The translations under genes and the position numbers were made by a program. From Mucilaginibacter hurinus (GTDB lineage: Bacteria; Bacteroidota; Bacteroidia; Sphingobacteriales; Sphingobacteriaceae), in the NCBI RefSeq assembly GCF_003324525.1, contig NZ_QGDC01000007.1, positions 124,001-188,000 on the forward strand: a stretch of 64,000 nucleotides of DNA. The letters run 5' to 3'. Positions 17,348 through 26,754 of this stretch are shown one piece after another. Position 1 is the stretch's first letter. Every line of letters begins with the position of its first letter. The notes under the pieces are model-generated. The model was not told where the DNA came from and searched no databases. It saw nothing but the letters and a program-made list of their open reading frames with translations.

Positions 17348-18346
17348 ATGATTAAAACGAGCTTGTTAAAGGCCAACGCGGTTAGTAAGTTGTACCCGGG
17401 CGAGCGTACCACGGGTGTAAAGAATGTTACGCTTGATATAAAGCCCGGTGAAATTACAGCCGTCATCGGTGCCAGTGGCAGTGGTAAGAGTACGCTGTTA
17501 AAGTTGTTCTTTGGATTGATATCTCCTGATAAAGGGGAAATTAGATTTAAAGGCGACCGGGTATGGGGACCGGAAGAAAAACTTATACCCGGGCATGACG
17601 AGATGAAAATGGTTACGCAGCACACCGACGATCTTAACCTGTTTGCAAAGGTTTGGGACAACGTAGCCACCTTATTGCCCAATACTGATTTAAAAGCAAA
17701 AAAGGAGAAAACAGATAACGTTTTAAAGCAGCTGAACATGACCCACCTGGCAACGCGGCAGGTGGTTGATCTTAGCGGCGGCGAAAAGCAGCGTGTAGCC
17801 ATTGCCCGGGCTATGGTAACCCAGCCTACTGTATTATTGCTTGACGAGCCCTTTAACCAGGTGGATACATCCTTTCGTGAGGCGCTGCAACAAGATATAC
17901 GGCAGGTGGTAAAAGATACGGGTCTTACGGTGGTTATGGTATCGCATGACCCGGCTGAAGTACTTTCAATGGCTGATGAACTGGTGGTGATAAAGGATGG
18001 TGAAATACTGGAAAAGGGGCAACCCCGCAATCTTTACAAACAGCCAGGGCACTTATATACCGCACAGTTATTAGCTAACTGTAATGTATTAACCAGCAAG
18101 CAGGCCAAATTATTGGGTGTTACATCAAAAAAGGAAACTATTGCCATTTACACAGACTATATAGACATCACTAAGAGCTGGGTAGGGAAGGCCTGGGAAG
18201 TAAAACAAGTAATGTTTAAAGGCTTTTTTGAAGAACTCCTGGTACAACAAGATAATATTACCGTGCGGGCGCTGAACAAAGAGCAGGGCAAGTACAAAGA
18301 AGGCGATAAAGTTAATTTGAAAGCCTGGGGCTATCTGGAGTATTAA
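17348..18346 (+). CDS. ABC transporter ATP-binding protein without neighbouring permease
   Basis: 332 residues. Walker A GASGSGKST (about 42-50), Q-loop in MVTQHTDDLNLF, signature LSGGEKQRVAIARAM, Walker B TVLLLDEPFNQVD and switch-His VSHDP. The C-terminal 100 residues after the nucleotide-binding domain (EILEKGQPRNLYKQPGHLYT onward) resemble the regulatory TOBE-like tail of polyamine/sulfate/molybdate-type importers. No permease or binding protein gene adjoins it, so the transported substrate is unknown. Its promoter box lies five bases before the start codon. A palindromic repeat separates it from the convergent ilvA. Confidence 0.88.
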   Translation: MIKTSLLKANAVSKLYPGERTTGVKNVTLDIKPGEITAVIGASGSGKSTLLKLFFGLISPDKGEIRFKGDRVWGPEEKLIPGHDEMKMVTQHTDDLNLFAKVWDNVATLLPNTDLKAKKEKTDNVLKQLNMTHLATRQVVDLSGGEKQRVAIARAMVTQPTVLLLDEPFNQVDTSFREALQQDIRQVVKDTGLTVVMVSHDPAEVLSMADELVVIKDGEILEKGQPRNLYKQPGHLYTAQLLANCNVLTSKQAKLLGVTSKKETIAIYTDYIDITKSWVGKAWEVKQVMFKGFFEELLVQQDNITVRALNKEQGKYKEGDKVNLKAWGYLEY

Positions 18347-18356
18347 AGAATATCCA

Positions 18357-18437
18357 CGTCATTGCGAGGAACGAAGCAATCTCTGAACTGTACATGTCTG
18401 CCGGTCTGAAGAGGTTGCGCCGTTCCTCGCAATCATG
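18357..18437. repeat. Palindromic intergenic repeat, copy A
   Basis: Left arm 18357-18384 begins CGTCATTGCGAGGAACGA; right arm 18410-18437 is its imperfect complement (changes at TTGCGCC and the terminal CATG). It fills the gap between the convergent ABC gene and ilvA and would form a long hairpin in either transcript. Same family as copies at 22904, 25524 and 27523. Confidence 0.85.
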
Positions 18438-18456
18438 GATTGAGAGAAGGAATAGT

Positions 18457-19710
18457 TTACACCAGATACTCAAACAAAGTAGCATCCTTGTTAATCTCTA
18501 TCACTTCAAAACGGTGCGCGTCCATGCGTTGCAGCAGGGCAGGGTAGTCCTCGGCGTTTTTTAATTCAATACCTACCAATGCGGGGCCATTTTCTTTAGA
18601 TGTCTTTTTAATGAACTCGAAACGGGTAATATCGTCACCAGGCCCTAAAACATTATTTACGAATAATTTTAACGCACCCGGCCGCTGCGGAAACCGTACA
18701 ATAAAATAATGCTTAAGGCCCTCATACAGTAGCGATTTTTCCTTAATCTCCTGCATACGGTCGATATCGTTGTTTCCACCGCTTACTATGCAAACTACTT
18801 TTTTACCTTTTATTTGTTCTTTAACTAGGTCAAGCACTGCAACAGAGAGAGCGCCAGCAGGTTCTACCACTATCGCGTCTTCATTATACAACTTTAAAAT
18901 GGTAGTACATACCTTGCCTTCGGGCACAAGCAGCATTTCGTCAAGCACTTCACGGGCAAGTATATAGGTCAGTTCGCCTACTCGCTTTACAGACGCACCG
19001 TCAACAAAACGGTCAATACTGTCTAAAGTTACAGGGCAGTTATTTTCAAAAGCCTTAACCATTGATGGAGCACCCTCCGGCTCAACGCCTATCAGCCTAA
19101 TGTCGGGGTTATGCTGTTTTAAATATGTTCCGGCACCGGCCGCAAGTCCGCCGCCACCAACCGGTATTACAACTACTTCCGCATCAGGCAAATCCTTCAG
19201 TATCTCAACGCCAACAGTGCCCTGCCCTTCAATAACAGGGTGGGTATCAAAAGGCGGTATAAAGGTCATTTCATGTGCCTCGGTGTAAGCCAGAGCTTCG
19301 CGCAGGCAATCATCAAAGGTATCGCCGGTTAACACTATCTCCACGTTACCGTTGCCAAACATTTGGGTTTGCTTTACCTTTTGTTTAGGGGTTATCTCGG
19401 GCATAAATATTACACCCTTTGTGCCCAGCTTTTTACACGAGAAGGCTACACCTTGGGCATGGTTACCCGCACTGGCACAAACCACGCCGCGATTTAACTG
19501 ATCGTCATCAAGCTGGCTTATCATGTTATACGCGCCACGCAACTTGTACGACCGTACAACCTGCAGGTCCTCGCGCTTCAGGTAAACTTCGCATTCGTAT
19601 TTTTCTGACAGGCCGGCATTATATTGAAGCGGCGTGTGCTTTACCACACCTTTAAGGCGCTGGTGCGCAGCTTCAAAATCAAGCGCCTGTTTGCTGGTTT
19701 CAGTGGCCAT
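18457..19710 (-). CDS. ilvA: Threonine dehydratase (biosynthetic, with ACT-like regulatory domain)
   Basis: 417 residues. PLP enzyme deaminating threonine to 2-oxobutanoate for isoleucine. The PLP lysine is Lys56 in VVRSYKLRGAYN; the phosphate loop is VGGGGLAAG; ASAGNHAQGVAF is also present. Residues from about 330 (HYFIVRFPQRPGALKLFV) to 417 form one ACT-like regulatory module, the short single-module form, implying isoleucine feedback control. It starts one base after the leuA stop, so it is translationally coupled to leuA and is the last gene of the ilv/leu run. Confidence 0.95.
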   Translation of the reverse strand: MATETSKQALDFEAAHQRLKGVVKHTPLQYNAGLSEKYECEVYLKREDLQVVRSYKLRGAYNMISQLDDDQLNRGVVCASAGNHAQGVAFSCKKLGTKGVIFMPEITPKQKVKQTQMFGNGNVEIVLTGDTFDDCLREALAYTEAHEMTFIPPFDTHPVIEGQGTVGVEILKDLPDAEVVVIPVGGGGLAAGAGTYLKQHNPDIRLIGVEPEGAPSMVKAFENNCPVTLDSIDRFVDGASVKRVGELTYILAREVLDEMLLVPEGKVCTTILKLYNEDAIVVEPAGALSVAVLDLVKEQIKGKKVVCIVSGGNNDIDRMQEIKEKSLLYEGLKHYFIVRFPQRPGALKLFVNNVLGPGDDITRFEFIKKTSKENGPALVGIELKNAEDYPALLQRMDAHRFEVIEINKDATLFEYLV

Positions 19711-19711
19711 G

Positions 19712-20878
19712 TTATCCTTTTACTAAACGATGAACCATTAAGCTTTGCAGATCATTATCATTAATGTCCAGCTTACTGTCTGCAAGCGTCAGGAAGTTCT
19801 TATACACTTCAGCCAATTCTTCTTTACCTAAATTATAGCCCAGGCGCTCCAAATGGAATTTCAATGCATGACGGCCGCTGCGTGCTGTAAGCACTATCGT
19901 GGCGCTTGGAAAACCTACGTCCTCCGGACGGATGATTTCATAGTTCTCACGGCTCTTTAAAAAACCGTCCTGGTGTATGCCCGAACTGTGCGCGAAAGCA
20001 TTGGCACCTACAATAGCCTTGTTAGGCTGTACAGGCATCCTCATTTGAGAACTTACCATGCGGCTTAACTCATAAAAACGTGTAGCATCAATATTGGTAT
20101 GTAAGCCCATGGTCTGATGCGTTTTCATAATCATTACTACTTCTTCAATAGAGGTATTGCCTGCACGTTCGCCAATGCCATTTATAGTGCCTTCTATCTG
20201 GCGTGCGCCGTTTTGTACACCTGCAATAGAATTAGCTGTGGCCAATCCTAAATCATTATGGCAGTGGGCTGATATAATGGCCTTATCAATATTTTGCACA
20301 TTATCTTTCAGAAATTTTATTTTGCTGCCATACTGGTCGGGCAAGCAGTAACCGTTAGTATCCGGAATATTCACTACCGTTGCACCTGCGGCTATTACAG
20401 CTTCAACCATCTGCGCTAAAAAGTTAATGTCTGCACGTCCGGCATCTTCAGCATAAAATTCAACGTCTTCTACAAACTTCTTGGCATACTTAACCGCATC
20501 AACGCCACGCTGCAATATCTCTTCGCGGGTACTGTTAAACTTTAACTTGATGTGCGTATCTGATGAGCCGATACCTGTGTGTATACGCGGGCGTTTAGCG
20601 TACTTTAATGATTCAACAGCGGCGTCAATATCACCTTTATTGGCGCGCGTAAGCGCACAAACGGTAGGCTCTTTTACAGCTTTTGATATTTCGACAACGC
20701 TTTGGAAATCGCCTGGGCTCGATATAGGGAAGCCTGCTTCTATAATATCCACGCCCAGTGCCTCCAGTTCGCGTGCTATCTCGATTTTTTCGGGGGTGGT
20801 TAACTGGCAACCCGGTACCTGCTCGCCATCGCGCAGCGTGGTATCAAAAATGTAGACTCGGTTGGGATCGTGTAACAT
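19712..20878 (-). CDS. leuA: 2-isopropylmalate synthase, short form
   Basis: 388 residues. Condenses acetyl-CoA with 2-oxoisovalerate, the first leucine-specific step. [12 protein letters not shown] (residues 10-21) and [15 protein letters not shown] with the metal-binding HxH and [17 protein letters not shown] identify the DRE-TIM catalytic barrel; GIHQDGFLK follows. The usual C-terminal about 120-residue LeuA allosteric dimerisation domain is missing: the protein ends shortly after [14 protein letters not shown]. Leucine feedback through that domain is therefore not expected. The related homocitrate synthase group cannot be excluded by sequence alone, but the location among leu genes favours LeuA. 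Confidence 0.93.
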   Translation of the reverse strand: MLHDPNRVYIFDTTLRDGEQVPGCQLTTPEKIEIARELEALGVDIIEAGFPISSPGDFQSVVEISKAVKEPTVCALTRANKGDIDAAVESLKYAKRPRIHTGIGSSDTHIKLKFNSTREEILQRGVDAVKYAKKFVEDVEFYAEDAGRADINFLAQMVEAVIAAGATVVNIPDTNGYCLPDQYGSKIKFLKDNVQNIDKAIISAHCHNDLGLATANSIAGVQNGARQIEGTINGIGERAGNTSIEEVVMIMKTHQTMGLHTNIDATRFYELSRMVSSQMRMPVQPNKAIVGANAFAHSSGIHQDGFLKSRENYEIIRPEDVGFPSATIVLTARSGRHALKFHLERLGYNLGKEELAEVYKNFLTLADSKLDINDNDLQSLMVHRLVKG

Positions 20879-20893
20879 AATCTTTATTTTAAT

Positions 20894-20970
20894 TGTGTGT
20901 TGTAAGTTGCATGTTGTATGTATTTGTGAGAGAGCTTTAGCTTATCACTCACAACTTTCAACCTACACCT
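20894..20970. repeat. T/G-rich imperfect hairpin between leuA and the methyltransferase gene
   Basis: GTGTGTTGTAAGTTGCATG on the left pairs imperfectly with ACTCACAACTTTCAACC on the right. It is similar in composition to the hairpin between atpC and atpD (31768-31876). Its right arm reaches the methyltransferase stop codon. Confidence 0.55.
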
Positions 20971-21721
20971 CTTTAATAGCTATAAACCTTAGCCGCTTAT
21001 AATCGGCATACCATTGGCCGTTTTCATTATAATGTGGCTCAAGCAGGGCGGTTACCTCTGCCAGCATTTGTTCTTTTTCTTTTTGCGGGATACCGGCTGT
21101 TAACAACGGACCAAACATCATTATCCACTTTGCCACCCCCTGGTCGCCATCCTGTAACGGGGTTTTACGGTCAAAATGAGCCGCGTAGGTGACCCTGAAG
21201 CCGGCAGCTTCCAACCGCGATGTATATTCGCCCAATGATGGGAAATACCATATCTGGGTTTGTGCCTGTTTAGTGTAGCCATGCTGCTGTAGTACCTGGC
21301 GCGTGGCATTTAACAAATGCTGCACATTGCCTTTACCACCCATTTCGGCCACAAAGCGGCCCCCGGGTTTTAAACTGTTGTAAACATTCTGCATTAAAGC
21401 ATCCGTATTTTTTATCCAGTGCAGTACCGCGTTTGAAAATACTGCGTCATACTGTGCGGTTGCTTTAAATGTGGTAGCGTCTTCAACAGCGAAATCTATA
21501 CCGGGATAATTTTCCTTGGCCTGCCTTATCATCTCGGGCGAACTATCGGTTCCTCTTACTTTAGCTTCTTGCTCATGAATCTGCTGAGTTAAATAACCTG
21601 TGCCGCAACCCAGATCGAGTATTTGCTCATCCTTTTGAGGGTTAAGCAATTCAACCAGGTTTTCCCCGTATTGAAATACAAAGGAGTGCTTTTGGTCATA
21701 TAATTCAGCGTTCCATTTCAT
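20963..21721 (-). CDS. Class I SAM-dependent methyltransferase
   Basis: 252 residues. Motif I is ILDLGCGTGYLTQQI (about 35-49), then VRGTDSSPEMI (acidic residue binding ribose), FAVEDATTF, FDAVFSNAVLHWI-like AVFSNAVLHWIKN, and LKPGGRFVAEMGGKGN. The order resembles trans-aconitate methyltransferase-like enzymes (Tam group), but the acceptor is unknown. Lies between leuB and leuA (91 and 84 bp) on the same strand. Isopropylmalate and aconitate are structurally similar carboxylic acids, so the company of leu genes is worth noting; this link is inference. Confidence 0.88.
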   Translation of the reverse strand: MKWNAELYDQKHSFVFQYGENLVELLNPQKDEQILDLGCGTGYLTQQIHEQEAKVRGTDSSPEMIRQAKENYPGIDFAVEDATTFKATAQYDAVFSNAVLHWIKNTDALMQNVYNSLKPGGRFVAEMGGKGNVQHLLNATRQVLQQHGYTKQAQTQIWYFPSLGEYTSRLEAAGFRVTYAAHFDRKTPLQDGDQGVAKWIMMFGPLLTAGIPQKEKEQMLAEVTALLEPHYNENGQWYADYKRLRFIAIKEV

Positions 21722-21812
21722 ATCTTATTGTTTTGATTTTGTCGATTTCCTACGAGGATAACGATTAATCTGGTGCCATGCACCTTTAACTCTTGCCTTT
21801 CGGCGCAAACTT

Positions 21813-22889
21813 TTATATATACTCCAGCACTTTTTGGCCCATAGCCTTAGTGCCCAATATTTTGGCTTTGTTTGTATTCGCATCAGCGATGTCGCCGGTA
21901 CGATAACCCTCTTTTAATGCTTTGTCTATAGCCGATGTTATTGCTTTCGCTTCTTCTTTAAGGCCAAAGCTGATTTCAAACATCAAGGCTACTGAAAGGA
22001 TAGAGGCGAGCGGGTTAGCTTTGTCCTGCCCGGTGATGTCATGTGCCGAGCCATGTATCGGCTCAAAAAATCCTGTACCGTCGCCTACAGATGCTGAGGC
22101 GAGCATACCCATTGAGCCGGCAATTTGCGAAGCTTCATCCGTTAGGATGTCACCAAACAGGTTAGCAGTTAATACAACGTCGAACTTTTTCGGGTTTTTA
22201 ACCAGCTGCATGGCTGCATTATCAATAAACATATGCTCGGTTTCTACGTCAGGATATTCTTTTGCAAGCTCCTGTACCACTTCCCGCCATAAACGCGAAG
22301 CTTCCAGCACGTTAGCTTTATCAACTGAGCAAAGTCTTTTGCCGCGTGCCTGTGCTGCTTCGTAAGCTTTACGGGCAATACGCTCAATTTCGTAGCGATG
22401 ATAGATCATAAGATCTGATGCCGTGTTACGGTCTTCGCTGCGTTTCTTCTCGCCGAAGTAAACATCGCCTGTTAACTCGCGGAAAAACAGTATATCTGTT
22501 CCTCTTAAAATTTCGGGTTTCAGGCTAGATGCGTCCAGTAATTCGTCGAACAACATGATAGGCCGCAGATTTGCATAAAGGCCCAACTCCTTACGTATTT
22601 TTAACAATCCCTGCTCCGGGCGAACCTTTGCGCTTGGATCGTTATCGTATTTGATATGACCGATGGCACCGAATAAGATGGCGTCACTGGCTTTTGCTTT
22701 TGCAAGTGTCTCGTCAGGCAGGGGAATGCCGGTAGCCTCAATAGCCGCGTGGCCCATCAATGCCTCGTCATAAGTAAACTCGTGGCCAAATTTTTTGCCT
22801 ACTGCATCTAAAACTGCTTTACCCCAAGTGGTAACTTCCGGGCCTATCCCGTCGCCGGGTATTACTAATATGTGTTTTTTTACTCCCAT
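21813..22889 (-). CDS. leuB: 3-isopropylmalate dehydrogenase
   Basis: 358 residues, standard length. NAD-dependent oxidative decarboxylation of 3-isopropylmalate to 2-oxoisocaproate. Features are HILVIPGDGIGPEVTTWG (residues 6-23), the substrate arginines in LLKIRKELGLYANLRP, the tyrosine in MIYHRYEIERIAR, SVDKANVLEAS and the metal-binding NLFGDILTDEASQIAGSMGM near 240. FEPIHGSAHDITG completes the NAD site. Preceded by the leuD gene across the palindromic repeat copy B. Confidence 0.97.
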   Translation of the reverse strand: MGVKKHILVIPGDGIGPEVTTWGKAVLDAVGKKFGHEFTYDEALMGHAAIEATGIPLPDETLAKAKASDAILFGAIGHIKYDNDPSAKVRPEQGLLKIRKELGLYANLRPIMLFDELLDASSLKPEILRGTDILFFRELTGDVYFGEKKRSEDRNTASDLMIYHRYEIERIARKAYEAAQARGKRLCSVDKANVLEASRLWREVVQELAKEYPDVETEHMFIDNAAMQLVKNPKKFDVVLTANLFGDILTDEASQIAGSMGMLASASVGDGTGFFEPIHGSAHDITGQDKANPLASILSVALMFEISFGLKEEAKAITSAIDKALKEGYRTGDIADANTNKAKILGTKAMGQKVLEYI

Positions 22890-22903
22890 TGTATTATTAG
22901 TTA

Positions 22904-22985
22904 CGTCATTGCGAGGAACGAAGCAATCTCTTTATGCAATTCTGATAAACATAGTTCAGAGATTGCTTCGTTCCTCGCAATGACG
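22904..22985. repeat. Palindromic intergenic repeat, copy B (perfect arms)
   Basis: Left arm 22904-22931 (begins CGTCATTGCGAGGAACGA) and right arm 22958-22985 are exact reverse complements over 28 bp, with a 26-bp loop. Located between leuD and leuB, inside what would be one transcript. The strongest hairpin of the family in this window. Confidence 0.92.
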
Positions 22986-22999
22986 CTCGGTTAATTTCA

Positions 23000-23590
23000 T
23001 TATCGTTGAGTTTCAAACTCCTCTATCTCGTGCTTTTTGCTCAGGATATAGTCAATATCATCATATCCGTTAATTAAGCAGGCTTTTTTATACGGGTTGA
23101 TCTCGAAACTCTCCTGTTCGCCGGTAGCTACAATTTTGATAAATTGATCAACCAGGTTAATCTCTACCTGTGCATTTGCATCCGCAAAAACCGCGTCGAA
23201 AAGTTTCTTTAGAAAATCATCGCTCACCTGTACCGGCAGCAACCCGTTATTAAGCGCGTTCCCTTTAAAAATATCGGCAAAAAAACTACTTACCACGGCA
23301 TCAAAGCCATAATCATCAATAGCCCAGGCCGCATGCTCGCGGCTGCTGCCGCAACCAAAATTTTTACCTGCAACCAGTATCCTGCCGCTATAATTAGGAT
23401 TGTTAAGTACGAAGTCCGTTTTTGGGTTGTCATTCTCATCAAACCGCCAGTCGCGAAACAGGTTGTTACCAAAGCCCTCGCGGGTAGTGGCTTTTAAAAA
23501 ACGGGCAGGTATGATCTGGTCGGTATCGATATTTTCTATCGGTAACGGAACTACGCTGGTTTGTATATGTTTAAAAATTTTAGTAGCCAT
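23000..23590 (-). CDS. leuD: 3-isopropylmalate dehydratase small subunit
   Basis: 196 residues from the ATG at 23590 ([32 protein letters not shown]); an upstream ATG at 23647 would add 19 non-conserved residues. LeuD carries the swivelling domain that completes the LeuC active site; together they isomerise 2- to 3-isopropylmalate. Recognition motifs are [32 protein letters not shown] (the GCGSSREHA signature) and [13 protein letters not shown]. It is separated from leuC by the GxxExxY gene, which is unusual because leuC and leuD are normally adjacent. Confidence 0.96.
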   Translation of the reverse strand: MATKIFKHIQTSVVPLPIENIDTDQIIPARFLKATTREGFGNNLFRDWRFDENDNPKTDFVLNNPNYSGRILVAGKNFGCGSSREHAAWAIDDYGFDAVVSSFFADIFKGNALNNGLLPVQVSDDFLKKLFDAVFADANAQVEINLVDQFIKIVATGEQESFEINPYKKACLINGYDDIDYILSKKHEIEEFETQR

Positions 23591-23624
23591 TGTCTGAACT
23601 CGAATTGAAAGAATTTTAAGAATA

Positions 23625-24056
23625 TCAGAATGCCTTTTTAGCTGCAATCTGTTCTGTTTTTTCCTTGAATTTATTATTTAATAGTCGTTTAAATTGTAAC
23701 CGCTGACTGCCAAAGTTTATGAGCAATCCGGTTTTTACGTTATATGCTTCCAAATAATTTATCGCTTGGGCTAAGTGTATATCTTCGAGTTGAGTAATCG
23801 CTTTAAGTTCAACCATTATCTCACTTTCTACAAAAAAATCCACACGCCTTGTCCCAATCAATTGTTCCTTGTAAAAAATGGGCATCTCCATTTCTCTGCT
23901 AAAGGTTAGATTTTTAGCGGTCATTTCAATTTCGAGGGCACGTTGGTAAATCACCTCCTGAAATCCGCTACCCAATGTTGAATGAACAGTCATAGCGCAT
24001 CCAATGATCATGCTTGTACAATCATTAAAATCATCAGCTGTACGGCGTTCATTCAT
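23625..24056 (-). CDS. GxxExxY protein (PD-(D/E)xK nuclease-like fold)
   Basis: 143 residues from ATG 24056; an ATG at 24080 would add eight. Contains the defining [13 protein letters not shown] (GxxExxY), an RRVDFFVE...IMVELKAI stretch giving the spaced acidic residues and E-x-K of PD-(D/E)xK nuclease folds, a QAINYLEAY helix and a [15 protein letters not shown] end. The family is widespread in Bacteroidota and its function is not established. It sits between leuC (32-bp gap) and leuD (34 bp) on the same strand, so it is co-transcribed with the two subunits of isopropylmalate isomerase. Probably inserted later. Confidence 0.88.
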   Translation of the reverse strand: MNERRTADDFNDCTSMIIGCAMTVHSTLGSGFQEVIYQRALEIEMTAKNLTFSREMEMPIFYKEQLIGTRRVDFFVESEIMVELKAITQLEDIHLAQAINYLEAYNVKTGLLINFGSQRLQFKRLLNNKFKEKTEQIAAKKAF

Positions 24057-24088
24057 TCTGCATTTCTTTACATTCTTCAAATTCCGGT

Positions 24089-25501
24089 TCAGACAACTGA
24101 TTCAGACAACATTTCCCTGATATCCGTCACCCTTCCCGTAATTGCCGCTGCAGCCGCCGTTAACGGACTTGCCAGAAACGTACGTGAGTTCGGGCCCTGT
24201 CGGCCTTCAAAGTTGCGGTTTGAGGTGGATACGCAGTATTTGCCTGCAGGTATCTTGTCCTCATTCATGCCAAGGCACGCACTGCAACCGGGCTCGCGGA
24301 GCGGGAAACCTGCTGCTTCAAATATCTTATCTAAGCCTTCAGCTTTTGCTTGCTGCTCAACTTGTTTTGAACCGGGTACAACCCAAACCGTAACATTATC
24401 GGCCTTTTGTTTACCTTTTACAAATGCTGCCACCTGGCGCAGGTCTTCAATGCGCGAGTTGGTGCAGCTGCCGATGAATACATAGTCGATAGGTTTCCCC
24501 AGCAACTGCTCATCGTCGTGCAGGCCCATATAGTCAAGCGCTTTTTTGTAGGAGCCTTGCTCTTTTACCTCGAAATCTTCGGTAGCCGGAACATGCTGTG
24601 TAACGCCGATGCCCATACCCGGATTAGTTCCGTAGGTGATCATCGGCTCAATATCTTCGGCCTTGAAACTCAATACTTCGTCAAACTGCGCGTCTTCGTC
24701 GCTATACAGTGTACGCCAGTATGCTTCTGCCTTGTCCCAATCTTCGCCTTTAGGCGCAAATTCGCGACCTTTTACATAATTAATAGTTGTATCATCCGGC
24801 GCTATTAATCCGCAACGGGCACCCATTTCAATGCTCATATTACAGATGGTCATGCGGCCCTCCATACTCAATGAGCGGATGGTATCACCGGCATATTCAA
24901 CAGCGTAACCGGTGCCGCCTGCAGCCGATATTTGGGCTATGATGTACAGGATTATATCTTTAGCGCCAACACCATTTTGCAAGGTGCCGTTCACTTCAAT
25001 TTTCATACGTTTTGGCCTTGCCTGTAACAAACACTGCGTTGCCAAAACCTGCTCAACCTGTGATGTACCTATTCCGAACGCGATAGCGCCAAAGGCGCCG
25101 TGTGTAGAGGTATGGCTGTCGCCGCACACATAGGTGCCTCCCGGACGAGTGATACCCAACTCTGGTCCAATAACGTGTACTATACCCTGGTAAGGATGGC
25201 CCAAGCCGTAAAGCTCAATACCAAATTTTTTGGTGTTTTTGGTGAGCATATCTACCTGGTAACGCGAAAGCTCCTCCTTAATAGGCAGGTGCTGATCCCA
25301 GGTAGGCACATTATGGTCGGCAGTCGCAACGGTTTGTTGCGGCCTGAAAACAGGTAAACCACGCTTCCGCAATCCGTCAAACGCCTGCGGACTGGTTACC
25401 TCGTGTATAAAATGCGTATCAATGTATAAAACATCCGGAAAGCCTTCGTTGCTGCTCACAACGTGTGCATCCCAAATTTTATCAAAAAGTGTTTTTCCCA
25501 T
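24089..25501 (-). CDS. leuC: 3-isopropylmalate dehydratase large subunit
   Basis: 470 residues, normal length. Aconitase-family [4Fe-4S] enzyme. [71 protein letters not shown] (Cys ligand) and [13 protein letters not shown] (two Cys ligands in CxxC) mark the cluster site; [10 protein letters not shown] provides the substrate arginine near the C-terminus. Works with LeuD encoded two genes downstream. The 179-bp gap to ilvC holds palindrome copy C and a G-rich short palindrome. Confidence 0.97.
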   Translation of the reverse strand: MGKTLFDKIWDAHVVSSNEGFPDVLYIDTHFIHEVTSPQAFDGLRKRGLPVFRPQQTVATADHNVPTWDQHLPIKEELSRYQVDMLTKNTKKFGIELYGLGHPYQGIVHVIGPELGITRPGGTYVCGDSHTSTHGAFGAIAFGIGTSQVEQVLATQCLLQARPKRMKIEVNGTLQNGVGAKDIILYIIAQISAAGGTGYAVEYAGDTIRSLSMEGRMTICNMSIEMGARCGLIAPDDTTINYVKGREFAPKGEDWDKAEAYWRTLYSDEDAQFDEVLSFKAEDIEPMITYGTNPGMGIGVTQHVPATEDFEVKEQGSYKKALDYMGLHDDEQLLGKPIDYVFIGSCTNSRIEDLRQVAAFVKGKQKADNVTVWVVPGSKQVEQQAKAEGLDKIFEAAGFPLREPGCSACLGMNEDKIPAGKYCVSTSNRNFEGRQGPNSRTFLASPLTAAAAAITGRVTDIREMLSESVV

Positions 25502-25523
25502 TTTTCTTAGTTCTTTTATTTAA

Positions 25524-25606
25524 CGTCATTGCGAGGTACGAAGCAATCTCTTTGAGCATGTCCCTTCAGAATACCTAAAGAGATTGCTTCGCACCTCGCA
25601 ATGACG
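25524..25606. repeat. Palindromic intergenic repeat, copy C
   Basis: Arms 25524-25551 (CGTCATTGCGAGGTACGA...) and 25579-25606 differ from exact complements at one position. It lies between ilvC and leuC. Confidence 0.9.
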
Positions 25607-25654
25607 GGTGGTTATGCTTTCGCTTATAACCTTTTGCCTTTCAGCTTGTGTCCC

Positions 25655-25680
25655 TATTCCCCTTTTAGGGGTTAGGGGGC
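25655..25680. repeat. G-rich short palindrome abutting the ilvC stop codon
   Basis: CCCCTTTTAGGGG followed by TTAGGGGGC and then directly by the ilvC stop codon (25681-25683, minus). Same family as those next to hemB, ilvB and ilvD. Confidence 0.55.
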
Positions 25681-26739
25681 TTAAGCTTCTACAGCCTGGT
25701 TTTCAGGGCGAAGGCTGCGTACAGTTTTACCTGCCTGCCACATTTCGCTTTCGCGTAGTTCAGCTAATTCCACGTTTAATTTTTCGCGGTAATCAGGCTG
25801 GCTGTTAAGGTCGATAGAACGTTGTGATTCTTTACCTGTTGCTACGCTTTCATATAAATCTTCAAATACCGGTTTAGTAGCATCGCGGAATTTTTTCCAC
25901 CAGTCCAAAGCGCCGCGTTGTGCTGTAGTTGAGCAATTGGCGTACATCCAGTCCATACCGTTCTCAGCAACCAGTGGCATTAAAGATTGGGTTAATTCCT
26001 CAACAGTTTCATTGAAAGCTTCTGACGGATGGTGACCGCGGCTGCGTAATACTTCGTATTGTGCAGCAAAGATGCCCTGGATACAGCCCATTAAAGTACC
26101 ACGCTCACCGGTAAGGTCGCTGAATACTTCTTTACGGAAATCAGTTTCGAACAGGTAACCGCTACCAACTGCAATACCTAAAGCGATAACGCGCTCTTGT
26201 GCTTTACCTGTAGCATCCTGGAATATAGCATAGCTTGAGTTTAAGCCACGGCCTTGCAGAAACATACGGCGCAGTGATGTACCTGAACCTTTGGGCGCAA
26301 CCAAAAATACATCTACATCAGCGGGAGGAACAATGCCGGTTTGCTCTTTAAACGTAATGCCGAAACCGTGAGAGAAATATAATGCTTTACCAGGTGTTAA
26401 GTGTTTTTTAACTGTTGGCCACAATTCAATTTGTGCAGCGTCGCTAAGCAGGTAGCAAATGATAGTTCCTCTTTCAAGGGCTTCTTCAATCTCAAAAAGC
26501 GTTTCGCCGGGTACAAAGCCATCAGCAATAGCTTTATCCCAAGTTTTTGAATTTTTACGCTGACCAACTATTACGTTGATTCCATTGTCTTTTTGATTCA
26601 GCGCCTGGCCCGGGCCTTGTACGCCATAACCAATAACAGCTACAACTTCATTTTTTAATACTTCCTGAGCTTTTGCTAAAGGGAATTCTTCGCGGGTTAC
26701 TACATTCTCTTCAGTGCCGCCGAAATTTAATTTTGCCAT
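25681..26739 (-). CDS. ilvC: Ketol-acid reductoisomerase (NADP+)
   Basis: 352 residues, slightly longer than the class I enzyme (about 330). It converts acetolactate and acetohydroxybutyrate to the dihydroxy acids used by IlvD. The Rossmann loop is VAVIGYGVQGPGQALN with downstream VGQRKNSKTW, where Arg and Ser or Lys may contact NADPH phosphate; the magnesium site residues fall in FSDLTGERGTLMG and FNETVEELTQ, and YANCSTTAQRGAL is conserved. Fourth gene of the ilv run. Upstream of its start on the minus strand is a 20-21-bp tandem repeat (26755-26795). Confidence 0.96.
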   Translation of the reverse strand: MAKLNFGGTEENVVTREEFPLAKAQEVLKNEVVAVIGYGVQGPGQALNQKDNGINVIVGQRKNSKTWDKAIADGFVPGETLFEIEEALERGTIICYLLSDAAQIELWPTVKKHLTPGKALYFSHGFGITFKEQTGIVPPADVDVFLVAPKGSGTSLRRMFLQGRGLNSSYAIFQDATGKAQERVIALGIAVGSGYLFETDFRKEVFSDLTGERGTLMGCIQGIFAAQYEVLRSRGHHPSEAFNETVEELTQSLMPLVAENGMDWMYANCSTTAQRGALDWWKKFRDATKPVFEDLYESVATGKESQRSIDLNSQPDYREKLNVELAELRESEMWQAGKTVRSLRPENQAVEA

Positions 26740-26754
26740 GATCTTGTTTTTGTT

